From assembly GCA_965222005.1 (NCBI GenBank), contig OZ244935.1, positions 4,154,001 through 4,218,000 on the forward strand: a stretch of DNA of 64,000 bases, given 5' to 3'. The notes under the pieces were generated by a model, which saw only the letters and a list, made by a program, of their open reading frames with translations, was not told where the DNA came from and did not search any database. Positions 54,794-64,000 of this stretch are shown here, piece by piece (within the stretch, counting starts at the first letter, position 1; the number at the start of each line of letters is the position of its first letter). The DNA comes from CBDCTM01 sp965222005. GTDB lineage: Bacteria; Bacteroidota; Bacteroidia; Chitinophagales; Saprospiraceae. Both the position numbers and the translations under genes were made by a program.

Positions 54794-54994
54794 ACAATAT
54801 CAGTTTAGTTTACTAATTGGACGGATAGCAGCGGCACCGTCACTCAAATGCTCAAATTTTATTCGAAGCTCCCGCATTTTGCTGCTCTACCCTTAAAGGT
54901 ATCAAATATCAAGCGAATATTTATGGAGCTTCCCTGTAAATGCAGACGGCTGGGAAGTACCTGTTTTTGAAGCAGTTTTCCTTACTTTAGCACA

Positions 54995-55843
54995 ATGCTT
55001 CACCTACAGACTACCCTCAACTGCCGTGGCCAATTGATTGATCTCAGCACCCCAAAAGTGATGGGCATCCTGAATCTAACTCCGGATTCTTTCTATGATG
55101 GGAGCAACTACCTGGAGGAAGCAGCCATGATGCAACAGGTAGCCCGCATGCTGGAAGAAGGGGCTACCTTCATTGACATCGGTGGAATGTCTTCGAGGCC
55201 GGGAGCAGAGCTGATTGATGTGCAGGAAGAGATGAGCCGGGTACTGCCCGCCCTCAAAATGATTCGAAAAAGCTTTCCCGAAGCACTGATATCTATTGAT
55301 ACGATGAGCGCTCAGGTAGCCCGCAGCTGCCTGGAAGAAGGGGCACATTTGGTTAATGACATTTCTGCGGGGCAGCTGGATTCGGCCATTTGGGAAGTTG
55401 TGGCGGATTATCAGGTGCCCTACGTGATGATGCATATGAAGGGGCTGCCGGGTAGCATGCAACACGATCCGACCTACGAGCAAGTAGTGCTGGAAATACT
55501 CGATTTTTTCATTCCCAGAGTTCGCCAACTAGTAGAAAAAGGCTTGCATGACATAATTATCGATGTAGGCTTTGGATTCGGCAAAACGGTAGAGCACAAC
55601 TATGAATTGCTCAATAAATTGCATACCTTTCAGATATTGGAGAAGCCACTGCTGGTAGGCATATCCAGAAAATCGATGATTTGTAAAGTGCTGAATATCA
55701 GTCCAAAAGAAGCACTCAACGGAACTACTGCTTTACATATGGCAGCTCTTCAGCAAGGAGCCTCTATACTCAGAGTACATGATGTGAAAGAGGCTGTTGA
55801 GTGCATTGAGCTGTGGCAAAAGATGAAATCTGTCCGGCATTAA
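54995..55843 (+). CDS. folP: Dihydropteroate synthase
   Basis: A 282-residue TIM-barrel enzyme that joins p-aminobenzoate to dihydropterin pyrophosphate in folate synthesis and is the sulfonamide target. VMGILNLTPDSFYDGS, DIGGMSSRPGA, LVNDISAG and VGISRKSMI are the standard motifs. Start ATG at 54995. The next gene starts within 56 nt and may be co-transcribed. Confidence 0.96.
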   Translation: MLHLQTTLNCRGQLIDLSTPKVMGILNLTPDSFYDGSNYLEEAAMMQQVARMLEEGATFIDIGGMSSRPGAELIDVQEEMSRVLPALKMIRKSFPEALISIDTMSAQVARSCLEEGAHLVNDISAGQLDSAIWEVVADYQVPYVMMHMKGLPGSMQHDPTYEQVVLEILDFFIPRVRQLVEKGLHDIIIDVGFGFGKTVEHNYELLNKLHTFQILEKPLLVGISRKSMICKVLNISPKEALNGTTALHMAALQQGASILRVHDVKEAVECIELWQKMKSVRH

Positions 55844-55898
55844 ATCCCTGTAATAATTTGTTCGCTTTTATTTTATTCTCTCCGCCGATGCTGCTAAC

Positions 55899-57398
55899 TT
55901 GCAAGCTATACCAATCACCTTGCTTGTGCTACCACTAAGCGAAGATAAAATCAAGCAGGCGGCCATCCGGTTTTTGAAAACCTATTACAAATTCAGGCCG
56001 CGTACCAGTAAGACCGAAGCCCGCATTGATATGCACACCGCTGACGGAATTATTGCGGACGGCATGCTGCTGTTTGATGATGAAGAGGAACAAGCCTTTA
56101 TGGCTACTGTGGAGTGTACTTCTTCTGAGAGCCGGGGAGAAGTGATGTATCGCCTGCAAAAGCGGGTGCTGATTTGGGATAGCCTGGCTTTTGGGAGCAT
56201 AGCTGCTGCTTTTTTGTTTAGCTATGGTTATGCTTACAATCACTTCACCGTCGAGCAAATTGGCTTGGCAGGAAGCTTGGCTGTGTTGATTAGCTTTTTA
56301 GTACTCACCTTTTCAATCTATTATTTTCTTTTTCGCAGCCGCCATAAGTACCGATATATCTATGCAATTGAACAATTCAAACGCTACCATGCTGACGAAC
56401 AGTGGATCGCCCTTGCAAAAGATGTGTTTTTCCCCGATTCACCTGCTGAAGAGGCGAGCAATATAAAACCCAAAGAGTTGCATTTTTTGGACGAACTGAA
56501 GGCGCAGTGCATTTCCAATGGCTTTGGCCTTATTGAGGTGGACCATCAGCTCGACGCCCGCCCGCTGATCACGCCCGCCCGGGTGGAAACTTTCGGCTCA
56601 AAGCGGAATATGCTGCAGTTTTTTGGTGACTCCGGCAATCCAACAGATGCCCCCACAGAGCGTTTGCGGAGCCTTTGGGACAAAACCGGAATCCATACCG
56701 CCTTGCAAACAGATGCGGCGAAATCCTTGTTGCGGTACCAAAAATCCCATTTCCACCAAATGGTCATGGTGGCACTGGCTATCACCATCATTGGGATTAT
56801 TTATTACAAAGAAATGCAAAATGCCCAAATTGTGTACGTCGATCAGGAGCAACACCTTAAACAAATGAACGAACTCAAAGCCCATCCGGGCCGCGAATCG
56901 GAACTGCTGGTGGTAGATACCCCCTATCTGGCCCGGCAGGTAGAAAGCATGCAAAAATACCCAAAAGAAGAGCAGGAAGAAGCCCTTCTGGACACGCGCG
57001 ATGTGTCAGATGCCGATGCAGACCTGCTGGGTATATTGCCCCAATACGATGATCGTACCCAAATTTTTGTGCACAACAACCCGCTGGAGGGTACAGCCTA
57101 TGATTGCGAACGATTTTACAATATCCGGCAGACTGTATTTGTGGTGCAGGACAGTAAGCATGAAAGTATTGAAACTGCGCGCCAGCGCCTGCTCGAATTG
57201 CGTAGAAAGAGCATTTCAGCAAGCATATTATGGCTTGGCTGCTTCAGCAAAAGTAAGCTATACATTGTCTATTTTGACCAAATGTACACACATCGCAGCG
57301 AAGCAAAAACGCTGGCTTCCCGTTTTGCTCAACTGCTGAAAGAAAAAAGAGCGGGCCGCTCCGATTTGCACATCCGCTCCATTTCCAGGGTGCATTAA
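55899..57398 (+). CDS. Hypothetical membrane protein, 499 aa
   Basis: Three hydrophobic segments are visible, two together at about 95-145 and one at about 290-305, separating an N-terminal cytoplasmic part (LPLSEDKIKQAAIRFLKTYYKFRPR) from a middle domain and a C-terminal domain with VYVDQEQHLKQ after the last helix. No family recognised. The frame starts at TTG (55899) with no nearby ATG in phase; a TTG or the GTG at 55923 must serve. It is 12 nt before the next gene. Confidence 0.7.
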   Translation: MQAIPITLLVLPLSEDKIKQAAIRFLKTYYKFRPRTSKTEARIDMHTADGIIADGMLLFDDEEEQAFMATVECTSSESRGEVMYRLQKRVLIWDSLAFGSIAAAFLFSYGYAYNHFTVEQIGLAGSLAVLISFLVLTFSIYYFLFRSRHKYRYIYAIEQFKRYHADEQWIALAKDVFFPDSPAEEASNIKPKELHFLDELKAQCISNGFGLIEVDHQLDARPLITPARVETFGSKRNMLQFFGDSGNPTDAPTERLRSLWDKTGIHTALQTDAAKSLLRYQKSHFHQMVMVALAITIIGIIYYKEMQNAQIVYVDQEQHLKQMNELKAHPGRESELLVVDTPYLARQVESMQKYPKEEQEEALLDTRDVSDADADLLGILPQYDDRTQIFVHNNPLEGTAYDCERFYNIRQTVFVVQDSKHESIETARQRLLELRRKSISASILWLGCFSKSKLYIVYFDQMYTHRSEAKTLASRFAQLLKEKRAGRSDLHIRSISRVH

Positions 57399-57410
57399 TC
57401 TTCCCTCACC

Positions 57411-58577
57411 TTGCCCGATATACAGCGCCTCCACCGAATCGAACAACTTATTGCCAGCTGTTTTGGCATACAGCTGTTGATCAGCTGGAAGCTGTGGACC
57501 AGTATTGGACGGGCATTTCCCAAGGCTGGCCTGCTTCCTTTTTGGCAGTTCGACTGGCCCTTCGCAATGAGTGGCCTGCTCTATGGCGGCATGCTCCTGA
57601 GTTTGTTGGCAATAGTACTGCAGAAGTTCAAACAACTGGCTTTTTGGAGCCTGTTGTTGTGTTTTTTCCTGGTCTTACTGGAGGATGCTACCCGAATTCA
57701 GGTGTGGGTATATCTGTGGCTGTTGATGCTCTTTGCGACAAACAGCTTGGCCAAACGACCCGAATTCGGTATCCAAATGTTGCTCCTCATAGTGGCCGCA
57801 CTCTATAGCTGGGGCGGCTTACACAAGTTCAATGTTTACTTTCAGGAAGATATCTTCCCCTGGATGGTCGAACCCTTTTTGCAAGCCTTGCCAGCCTGGG
57901 CTGGGCTGGCAGTAGCCACATTTGAGCTGCTTATCGGTATTTGGTTATTGATAGGCAGGCGGAGGAGATTACTTTGCTTTACCCTCTTTTTCTTTCATCT
58001 CGGCATACTAATTTGCCTGGGGCCATTTGGCCATAATTGGAATCCGGTGGTGTGGCCTTGGAATATTGCTATGCCAATTTTTGCATATCTGTTACTATAT
58101 GATAATCAGCTACTTATAAGAGTTGAGTTATATAAAAAGATGAAGATTAATCCATCGGCCGGTTTGCTCTTTTTGCTAATCCTGCCGGCGCCGGCGCTCA
58201 ATTATATTGGCTGGTGGCCCGAACCGCTCGCCTTCAAAATGTATGCTGGCACCAATCCGGAAGGAGTGCTTTTTTATTCCGAAGCAGATAGAGCCTGTAT
58301 TCCGGCAGCAGTGCATGATGAAGTGCTGGAAAGCCGGCCATTCCAATCCGACCGGTCGGAAAGGCTGGTTTTGGATAGCTGGTGCATGAAGGAGCTGGGT
58401 GTACCGCCGCTAGCTACCGATCGGCACATGCAACTAATGACCACAAAGCTTTGCCATTGTTGGCAGAATCCCGAAATTGCCGGACTTGAGATTTTGAAAG
58501 TGAATCCTTTCGACAAAAAAGATGATCAGCTTTTGCGTATTTCTTGTGAATCATTAATTCATGCCAATGCAAATTAA
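57411..58577 (+). CDS. Multi-pass membrane protein, HTTM/DoxX-like
   Basis: A 388-residue protein with about eight helices in the first 270 residues and a soluble tail. LYSWGGLHKFNVYFQEDIFPWMVEPF near 127-152 recalls the GLxK-type motif of HTTM and DoxX-like membrane proteins; LICLGPFGHNWNPVVWPWN near 202-220 is similarly Trp-rich. Start codon TTG at 57411. It overlaps the downstream pseudogene by 17 nt. Assignment is tentative. Confidence 0.65.
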   Translation: MPDIQRLHRIEQLIASCFGIQLLISWKLWTSIGRAFPKAGLLPFWQFDWPFAMSGLLYGGMLLSLLAIVLQKFKQLAFWSLLLCFFLVLLEDATRIQVWVYLWLLMLFATNSLAKRPEFGIQMLLLIVAALYSWGGLHKFNVYFQEDIFPWMVEPFLQALPAWAGLAVATFELLIGIWLLIGRRRRLLCFTLFFFHLGILICLGPFGHNWNPVVWPWNIAMPIFAYLLLYDNQLLIRVELYKKMKINPSAGLLFLLILPAPALNYIGWWPEPLAFKMYAGTNPEGVLFYSEADRACIPAAVHDEVLESRPFQSDRSERLVLDSWCMKELGVPPLATDRHMQLMTTKLCHCWQNPEIAGLEILKVNPFDKKDDQLLRISCESLIHANAN

Positions 58578-58882
58578 ATTCCTTTTCAACTATCTTTTGG
58601 TCAGCATCTGCATCAACAATGCCTTCGGGCAGTTCACCTATCTGCACTGTGGCAGTCTCATCGACGGTAATGGCAAGCCTGCCAAAACGGAGCAAACCGT
58701 AATTATTGAAACCAGCTCAATATGCTCGCGTCACACTGCTGGCCGGCTTCATTACGATCCGCGATTTGGGTGGCAGCGGAGTAAATGTGTCCCTCCGCAG
58801 CGCTATCATGGCGTCCGATATTAGCCTATTGACCAATATTCAGTGTGTGATGAAACAGGGTAAAGTGTATAAAGGCGAATAA
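58561..58882 (+). pseudogene. Amidohydrolase, two internal deletions
   Basis: The start encodes a signal peptide (to FGQ) and FTYLHCGSLIDGNGKPAKTEQTVIIE, a normal amidohydrolase beginning. Then the frame shifts to ARVTLLAGFITIRDLGGSGVNVSLRSAIM, the strand after the missing metal-binding HxH loop, and goes directly to ASDISLLTNIQCVMKQGKVYKGE, the usual C-terminus with its stop at 58880. About 300 residues are lost, with the metal ligands. Not functional. Confidence 0.85.
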
Positions 58883-59008
58883 TGGAAGGATAAGGAGTCC
58901 GGATAGAACCTGCGGCTTAAAAAATCGTTAAATTGAGGTTGGCGGACACATAATGTACGCTGCATTGGTTAATATCGTAAAAAACATTGCAAAGGGGATC
59001 ACAAAGAG

Positions 59009-62000
59009 ATGAAGGACAGGCAGCCTTTTTTAGAAGATTTTTTCTCCCGCTTGAGAAGACGACGTTGGGCCAAGCGATTGGGGCGCTTCGCCATATGGCT
59101 AGCCTTTTTCTTGCTATTGCTGGTAATTGGCCTGTGGCTCCTTTTGCAAAATGAGCGCTTTCAAAACTGGGCGCTCTACAAGACTTCTACCTATCTCTCT
59201 GAGCAGCTCAATACTACCGTTAGCATCGATCATTTCGAATTTGAGCTCTTCGATAAGCTCGTCATGGATGGCATTTTTGTTGCCGACCAACAGGGGGATA
59301 CGCTCCTTTACAGCAAAAGTATGAGGGCTAGCATGAGCATCAATCTGCTTAACCTGCTTCAGAAAAATATTGATATCGATGATCTCTACATTGAAGATGC
59401 TCAATTTCACATCAAAAGAGACAGTGGTGAGATCAGTGATAATTTGCAATTCATCATCGACTATTTGAGCAGCGATGAAAAAAAGGAGGCAAACAAGAGC
59501 AGCAAATCCCAAAAGAGTAGCCTAAATCCTATGTTTTTTGACATTGACTACATCTATCTCAAAAATGTAGAATTTATTAAGGATGATGTAGTGAAGGGCA
59601 AAAAGCTGCTCGTCAACCTGCCTTCCGCTATGATAGAGGTGGAGCAAATCAACCTCCAACAGATGGATATAGACCTGGGCTTGGTCAATATTGTGAGTCC
59701 GTATGTAGAGCTAAATGAGCAGCCCGCCCGGCCGTTGGCACCTGAACAAGAGCGAAAAAAGGAATCATCTAATAGCTTGGGCGGGGATATGGAGCTGAGT
59801 GTCAGAAGGCTTAGTTTGGATGACGGTGGCTTTCGCCTGGCCAATACTCGCAAGGCTCCCGTTCGCATGTCGCCTAGCGATGAGCTCGATTTCAAACACC
59901 TTAGCGTGTATGATGTAAGTATCATCATGGATCGCCTGAGCTGGGACGCAGAAACGCTTCGCGCTGCTATCGACAAGATATCGCTGGAAGAGGAGAGTGG
60001 CTTTGAAATAAAAAAGCTGGCTGCCCGGCAGGCTGAGCTGTCTTCAAAAAAACTGGCTTTATACGGCCTCGACCTAATCACACCGGACAGCCATGTCAAG
60101 GACAGTGTAGTGATGAAGTTTAAGGACTTTAAGGCATTCAAAAATTTTGAGGATGAGGTGACTATGGATGTCGTTTTCAACAACTCCCGTGTAGCCGTAA
60201 AAGACGTTATTGCCTTTGTGCCGAAGCTAAAAAACAACGCCTTTTTTAAGAAAAACCTGGAAACGGTTCTCGATATCGACGGGCGGGTGAAGGGTAAAGT
60301 CAATCTTCTGCGGGGCCGCGATCTACGTATGCAACTGGGCAGGGGCACCTTTTTTAAAGGCGATTTCAACTCCCGCAATTTGGCAGTTCGGCAGGAAGAA
60401 TCGCTCAACCTCAAACTCGAGCGCTTGCAAACCGACATCCACACCCTTCGGCTATTGTTGCCCAACTTCAACCCTCCAGCCAACTTCAACAAGCTTGGCA
60501 ATATTGACTTTAGTGGCCGTTTTGATGGCTTTTTTATTGATTTTGTGGCTTTTGGAGAGCTGCATACCGAGTTGGGCAGTGCCCGGCTCGACATGCGGAT
60601 GGACCTCCGTGATGGCCGCGATCAGGCTAAATATACAGGCAGCCTCGACCTCCAAAATTTTGACCTTCGCACCTGGTCGGACAATGACGACCTCGGCATC
60701 ATTACCGTTACTTCAAAGGTGACGGAAGGTCAGGGCCTTTCGCTGGCTACCGTCAATACCAAACTGGAAGCCAATATTGAGACCTTTTCTTTCAGGGATT
60801 ATATATATGAAAATGTGGCCCTCAACGGGGAATTGAACCGGCATTTGTTTGACGGGCGTATGAAAATTGATGATGAAAATGTGCGACTTGATTTTAATGG
60901 CTCCATCAACTTTGCAGACAGCATACCCGTAATTAATTTCGTGGCCAAGGTGGCCAAGGTGGATTTGCACGCCATCAATCTCAGTAAGCGTAAGCTCGAA
61001 TTTGCCGGGCAAATAGAAGTGGGGCTCAGAAACATCAAGCTTTCAGAAATACAGGGTAAGGCACAATTTGCCAATCTGCGGATGGTCGAAAACGGAACAG
61101 AAGTGTATGAAATTGACAAATTGAGCATCGTGAGCCGCCTGACGCAGGGAAACCGGAGAATCTTCCAACTCAATTCGGAAGTTGTGGAAGCTGAGTTGGA
61201 AGGCCGCTTCGACATTCAGCAAATTCCGAAAGCCTTTGCCGGCTTTTTGGAGCGCAACCATGCCGAATTTGCCGAAAGGCTAAACATAAAAAGTAAAAAC
61301 GGGCCCTTAAAGCCGAGTGATTTTAACTTTTTTGTAAAAATCAAAGACAGCAAAAACTTTTTGAAACTGGTACATCCTAAGCTGGATACAGTACAAAGGG
61401 TGGTGTTGGAGGGCTATTTCAACAGCCTTCGCGATTCGCTCAATTTCGATCTCAATGTTCCCCGGCTATCCTATGACAAAGCAGTTTTCAATGATGTCAC
61501 CATTTTGCTCAATGGCAATGAGCGGCAGATGCATTTAGATTTGGGCGTTTTCAAAACCCTCCTTAATGCCGATCAAAGCTTTGAACCAATTTCCCTCCAA
61601 GGAGATATTGAGCGAGACACGTTTGACTTCGAGCTCAATGCCACCAACTTCAGTAAGTTGCTCGATAACTTGAACCTTCGCGGGCAGTTTTTCCTGGCGG
61701 GAGAGCATTTCCAGGTGCGATTCCTACCTTCAAAATTTATCATTTTCAATGAACCCTGGAGCATTGATGCAAGCAATTATGTGCGATTTGGGAAAGAGTT
61801 TATTGAAACAAAGAACTTCGAATTGCGGCGTGGCAATGAGCTGATCCGCCTCCAAAGCATTTCTGACAAAGGGCTCAATGTTTCAGTGGAAGGCTTTGAC
61901 CTTTCGCTCATCGATGAATTTTGGTCGTACAAACAGCTGGACTTTGACGGGCGCTTTAAAGTAGAGGCTGACATTCAGGATGTCTTTAAATTGAAGGAAG

Positions 62001-63889
62001 TAAAACTTGCCGTGCTGGCAGATACCTTTTTGGTAAATGGGGACGATTGGGGTGCCCTCCGGCTCGACGCCCATATGGCAGACAGGCAAGCCCCTTTAAC
62101 GGCCTACATGAGTATCACCAAGCCCAGTCAGCAACTAACCGCCGAGGGATACTTCGTTCCACCTAATGCCAAGCGCAAGAAGTGGATGACCCACAAGTAC
62201 GAGCTTACCACCAATATCAACAATTACCCCATGTACATTGCCGAATATTGGATAGGGAATGGGGTAACCAATACGCAGGGCAACTTTGACGGGCAGTTTA
62301 AAATTTATGGCGAATCGAAACCGCACATCGAAGGAGAACTAAACGTGCGGAACCTGGCCATCACCATCAACTACCTCCAAACCCGCTACTTTGCCGAATC
62401 CGGTACCATGAAGGTCAATGATCAGTACTTTCTGGATGTCAGCGGAAATACTATTACTGACAGATATGGGAATGAGGCCTATTTGCAAGGAGGCATTACG
62501 CATCAATATCTCAAAAACCTGGGGCTCAATGCTACGATTAGCTCCCCCTACTTTCTGGCTCTGGATACCGAAAAAGAAGACAATGATTTGTACTACGGCC
62601 ATGCATTTTTAAGCGGCGAGGTGCGATTCAGCGGTAGTTTTCAGCGGACCAATATTTCAATCGATGCCCGATCTGGCGTGAACAGCGAACTGTTTATCCC
62701 CCTCACCGATGAGCGGGACGCATCAGAGGTGAGCTTTATTCGATTTATCGACAAGAATGCCAAGAAAAAAGAAAAAGCCAAAAGTTCGGGTGAAGAGCTT
62801 AAAGGAATAGCCTTGGATATGAACCTGTCAGTCACTAAAGATGGCAAAATCTCACTGATTTTTGATGAAAGGGCCGGGGATGTGATAGAGGGCCGGGGAG
62901 ATGGTTACATTCAGATGTTTATCACCCGCTCCGGCGAATTTACGATGTATGGCAATTATGCGGTGGAGGAAGGGCAATACCTGTTTACCTGGTACAATCT
63001 CGTCAATAAACCTTTTGCAGTTCGGCAAGGGGGGACGATCAACTGGACGGGCGATCCTTATAATGCGCAGATCGATCTGGTGGCCGAGTACAGCGGCCTC
63101 AGTACCTCGCTATACAATTTTCTGATCGAATACCTCAACGATGATAACCTCAAAGCCGAAGCGCGTAATTCCACCAATGTGGATCTCACCATGCTGCTTA
63201 CAGGCCCACTGCAGCATCCCGACATCCAGTTCGACATAGATTTTCCGAACCTAACAGGCGAGATGAAAAACTATACGGAAAGCAAAATGCGTATTATTCG
63301 CGGTGATCAGAACGAGCTCAACCGACAGGTATTCGGACTGCTGGTGGTGGGCAGCTTTCTGCCATCCAGCGAGACGGCGCTGGCAGGCTCGGAGGGGCTG
63401 ATCGGTATCAATACGCTCAGTGAAATGGTATCGAGCCAGTTGTCCATTTATCTGACCGAACTGCTGTCGGAAGTATTTACGGACGTTGGCTTTATCAGCG
63501 GTGTTGATTTTAATATCAATTACAATCGCTATCAGGCAGACGAGCTCAATTTGGAAGGCGATCGGGTGACGGGCAATCAACTCGAGCTAGATTTCAAATA
63601 CAAATTTTGGGACGACCGCCTGGCGCTCAACCTCGGTGGTGACATTGATTGGGCAGGTGGGCAAGTGGCTAGTGAAAATGGAGCCTTTCTGGCAGGAGAG
63701 TTTGTGGTAGAATATGCGTTGAGTAAGGACCGTCGCTTCAAAGTTCGTTTTTATCAGCGCACCGACGAGAGCCTGGCAACTGGCAGGCGCAATAAAACGG
63801 GGCTCGGCCTTAGCTTCCGACGTGAATTCGAATCCTTCTCCGAATTTTTCAAAGGAATGAAAAAATCAGCCAAAAAGCTTACTCAGTAG
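59009..63889 (+). CDS. tamB: TamB-like translocation and assembly module protein
   Basis: A 1626-residue protein with one N-terminal helix (about 22-45), then the long beta-taco of repeated short strands, and the DUF490/TamB C-terminal domain (about 1230-1600: FTRSGEFTMYGNYAVEEGQYLFTWYNLVNKPFAVRQGGTINWTGDP in two parts, and RIIRGDQNELNRQVFGLLVVGSFLP). TamB-type proteins bridge the inner membrane to an Omp85 partner and move lipids or proteins to the outer membrane. It is larger than E. coli TamB (about 1260), as is common in Bacteroidota. Confidence 0.93.
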   Translation: MKDRQPFLEDFFSRLRRRRWAKRLGRFAIWLAFFLLLLVIGLWLLLQNERFQNWALYKTSTYLSEQLNTTVSIDHFEFELFDKLVMDGIFVADQQGDTLLYSKSMRASMSINLLNLLQKNIDIDDLYIEDAQFHIKRDSGEISDNLQFIIDYLSSDEKKEANKSSKSQKSSLNPMFFDIDYIYLKNVEFIKDDVVKGKKLLVNLPSAMIEVEQINLQQMDIDLGLVNIVSPYVELNEQPARPLAPEQERKKESSNSLGGDMELSVRRLSLDDGGFRLANTRKAPVRMSPSDELDFKHLSVYDVSIIMDRLSWDAETLRAAIDKISLEEESGFEIKKLAARQAELSSKKLALYGLDLITPDSHVKDSVVMKFKDFKAFKNFEDEVTMDVVFNNSRVAVKDVIAFVPKLKNNAFFKKNLETVLDIDGRVKGKVNLLRGRDLRMQLGRGTFFKGDFNSRNLAVRQEESLNLKLERLQTDIHTLRLLLPNFNPPANFNKLGNIDFSGRFDGFFIDFVAFGELHTELGSARLDMRMDLRDGRDQAKYTGSLDLQNFDLRTWSDNDDLGIITVTSKVTEGQGLSLATVNTKLEANIETFSFRDYIYENVALNGELNRHLFDGRMKIDDENVRLDFNGSINFADSIPVINFVAKVAKVDLHAINLSKRKLEFAGQIEVGLRNIKLSEIQGKAQFANLRMVENGTEVYEIDKLSIVSRLTQGNRRIFQLNSEVVEAELEGRFDIQQIPKAFAGFLERNHAEFAERLNIKSKNGPLKPSDFNFFVKIKDSKNFLKLVHPKLDTVQRVVLEGYFNSLRDSLNFDLNVPRLSYDKAVFNDVTILLNGNERQMHLDLGVFKTLLNADQSFEPISLQGDIERDTFDFELNATNFSKLLDNLNLRGQFFLAGEHFQVRFLPSKFIIFNEPWSIDASNYVRFGKEFIETKNFELRRGNELIRLQSISDKGLNVSVEGFDLSLIDEFWSYKQLDFDGRFKVEADIQDVFKLKEVKLAVLADTFLVNGDDWGALRLDAHMADRQAPLTAYMSITKPSQQLTAEGYFVPPNAKRKKWMTHKYELTTNINNYPMYIAEYWIGNGVTNTQGNFDGQFKIYGESKPHIEGELNVRNLAITINYLQTRYFAESGTMKVNDQYFLDVSGNTITDRYGNEAYLQGGITHQYLKNLGLNATISSPYFLALDTEKEDNDLYYGHAFLSGEVRFSGSFQRTNISIDARSGVNSELFIPLTDERDASEVSFIRFIDKNAKKKEKAKSSGEELKGIALDMNLSVTKDGKISLIFDERAGDVIEGRGDGYIQMFITRSGEFTMYGNYAVEEGQYLFTWYNLVNKPFAVRQGGTINWTGDPYNAQIDLVAEYSGLSTSLYNFLIEYLNDDNLKAEARNSTNVDLTMLLTGPLQHPDIQFDIDFPNLTGEMKNYTESKMRIIRGDQNELNRQVFGLLVVGSFLPSSETALAGSEGLIGINTLSEMVSSQLSIYLTELLSEVFTDVGFISGVDFNINYNRYQADELNLEGDRVTGNQLELDFKYKFWDDRLALNLGGDIDWAGGQVASENGAFLAGEFVVEYALSKDRRFKVRFYQRTDESLATGRRNKTGLGLSFRREFESFSEFFKGMKKSAKKLTQ

Positions 63890-63914
63890 AAGGCAGCCAG
63901 CCTGTGTTTTTTCT

Positions 63915-64000
63915 TCAATATCTCCAAATTTCAGCCCGCACCGGCAAGTGGTCGCTGTAGCCGCCGTAATAGTTGGGCCCGCCATAGGTACGGCTGGGCG
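63915..64000 (-). CDS. Endonuclease/exonuclease/phosphatase family, C-terminal end
   Basis: A minus-strand frame enters from the right edge and stops at 63915. Its last 28 residues include RTYGGPNYYGGYSDHLPVRAEIW, with the SDH triad typical of the EEP nuclease/phosphatase C-terminus (the catalytic Asp-His). Nothing else of the gene is in the window. Confidence 0.75.
   Translation of the reverse strand, partial: PSRTYGGPNYYGGYSDHLPVRAEIWRY

Noticed and set aside
1..64000. tRNA, rRNA, prophage or conjugative genes
   Set aside because: Looked for by eye and none recognised; short tRNAs could be missed without a covariance scan.

Overview
The window comes from a member of the Bacteroidota, most likely of the Saprospiria (Lewinella/Haliscomenobacter-like). 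The signs are type IX secretion (T9SS) C-terminal sorting domains, a TTTG-N19-TAnnTTTG promoter, DUF4296 and DUF4230 proteins, TamB and Omp85 outer-membrane genes, few Shine-Dalgarno sites, and a STAND ATPase with a long tetratricopeptide (TPR) array. The assignment rests on gene style only. No rRNA or tRNA gene was seen.

Layout. 1-5.8 kb: the end of an Omp85 barrel gene, a MITE-like inverted repeat, a STAND/NB-ARC ATPase with nine almost identical 144-bp TPR units, then a short-chain dehydrogenase and phosphatase pair. 5.8-15.7 kb: a low-oxygen and energy-stress block. It holds a PAS histidine kinase with FixL-like haem-pocket residues, three CBS-pair proteins, two tandem Usp proteins (one with a cysteine-free thioredoxin-like domain), a row of small hairpins that may be an RNA, and an opposite-strand operon of hibernation factor, B-type (ba3-like) cytochrome oxidase subunits IIa, II and I, SCO, membrane cytochrome c and a conserved hypothetical. 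15.9-21.4 kb: an HhH/beta-barrel protein, 3-hydroxyacyl-CoA dehydrogenase, Hsp15, PPK2 and DUF58.

21.4-37.4 kb: an unstable secreted-protein region. A T9SS metalloprotease-like gene, with a consensus promoter and four 17-bp repeats in its leader, is split by two head-to-tail copies of one insertion sequence bounded by a single 8-bp target duplication; removing them restores one reading frame of about 1771 codons. Then come a duplicated pair of PKD/T9SS genes and about 2.3 kb of nested repeats, hairpins and fragments of T9SS genes, followed by a beta-propeller T9SS protein.

37.5-50.5 kb: mostly housekeeping and envelope genes (PD40 lipoprotein, peptide-binding lipoprotein, YdcF, rhomboid, RlmH, SWIM protein, SixA, DUF4296, PhoB/PhoR-like pair, M23 peptidase, PorE-like OmpA protein). 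50.5-53.3 kb: a methyltransferase and a decayed type I restriction locus (xre, deleted hsdM, BRO-N/Fic fusion, truncated hsdS). 53.6-64 kb: DUF4230, FolP, two membrane proteins, a gutted amidohydrolase, TamB, and the 3' end of an endonuclease/exonuclease/phosphatase-family gene.

The best candidate for an undescribed system is the 5.8-15.7 kb block, which groups a possible haem oxygen sensor, CBS and Usp stress proteins and a hibernation factor with a high-affinity-type oxidase. The STAND ATPase with its homogenised TPR array is the second.
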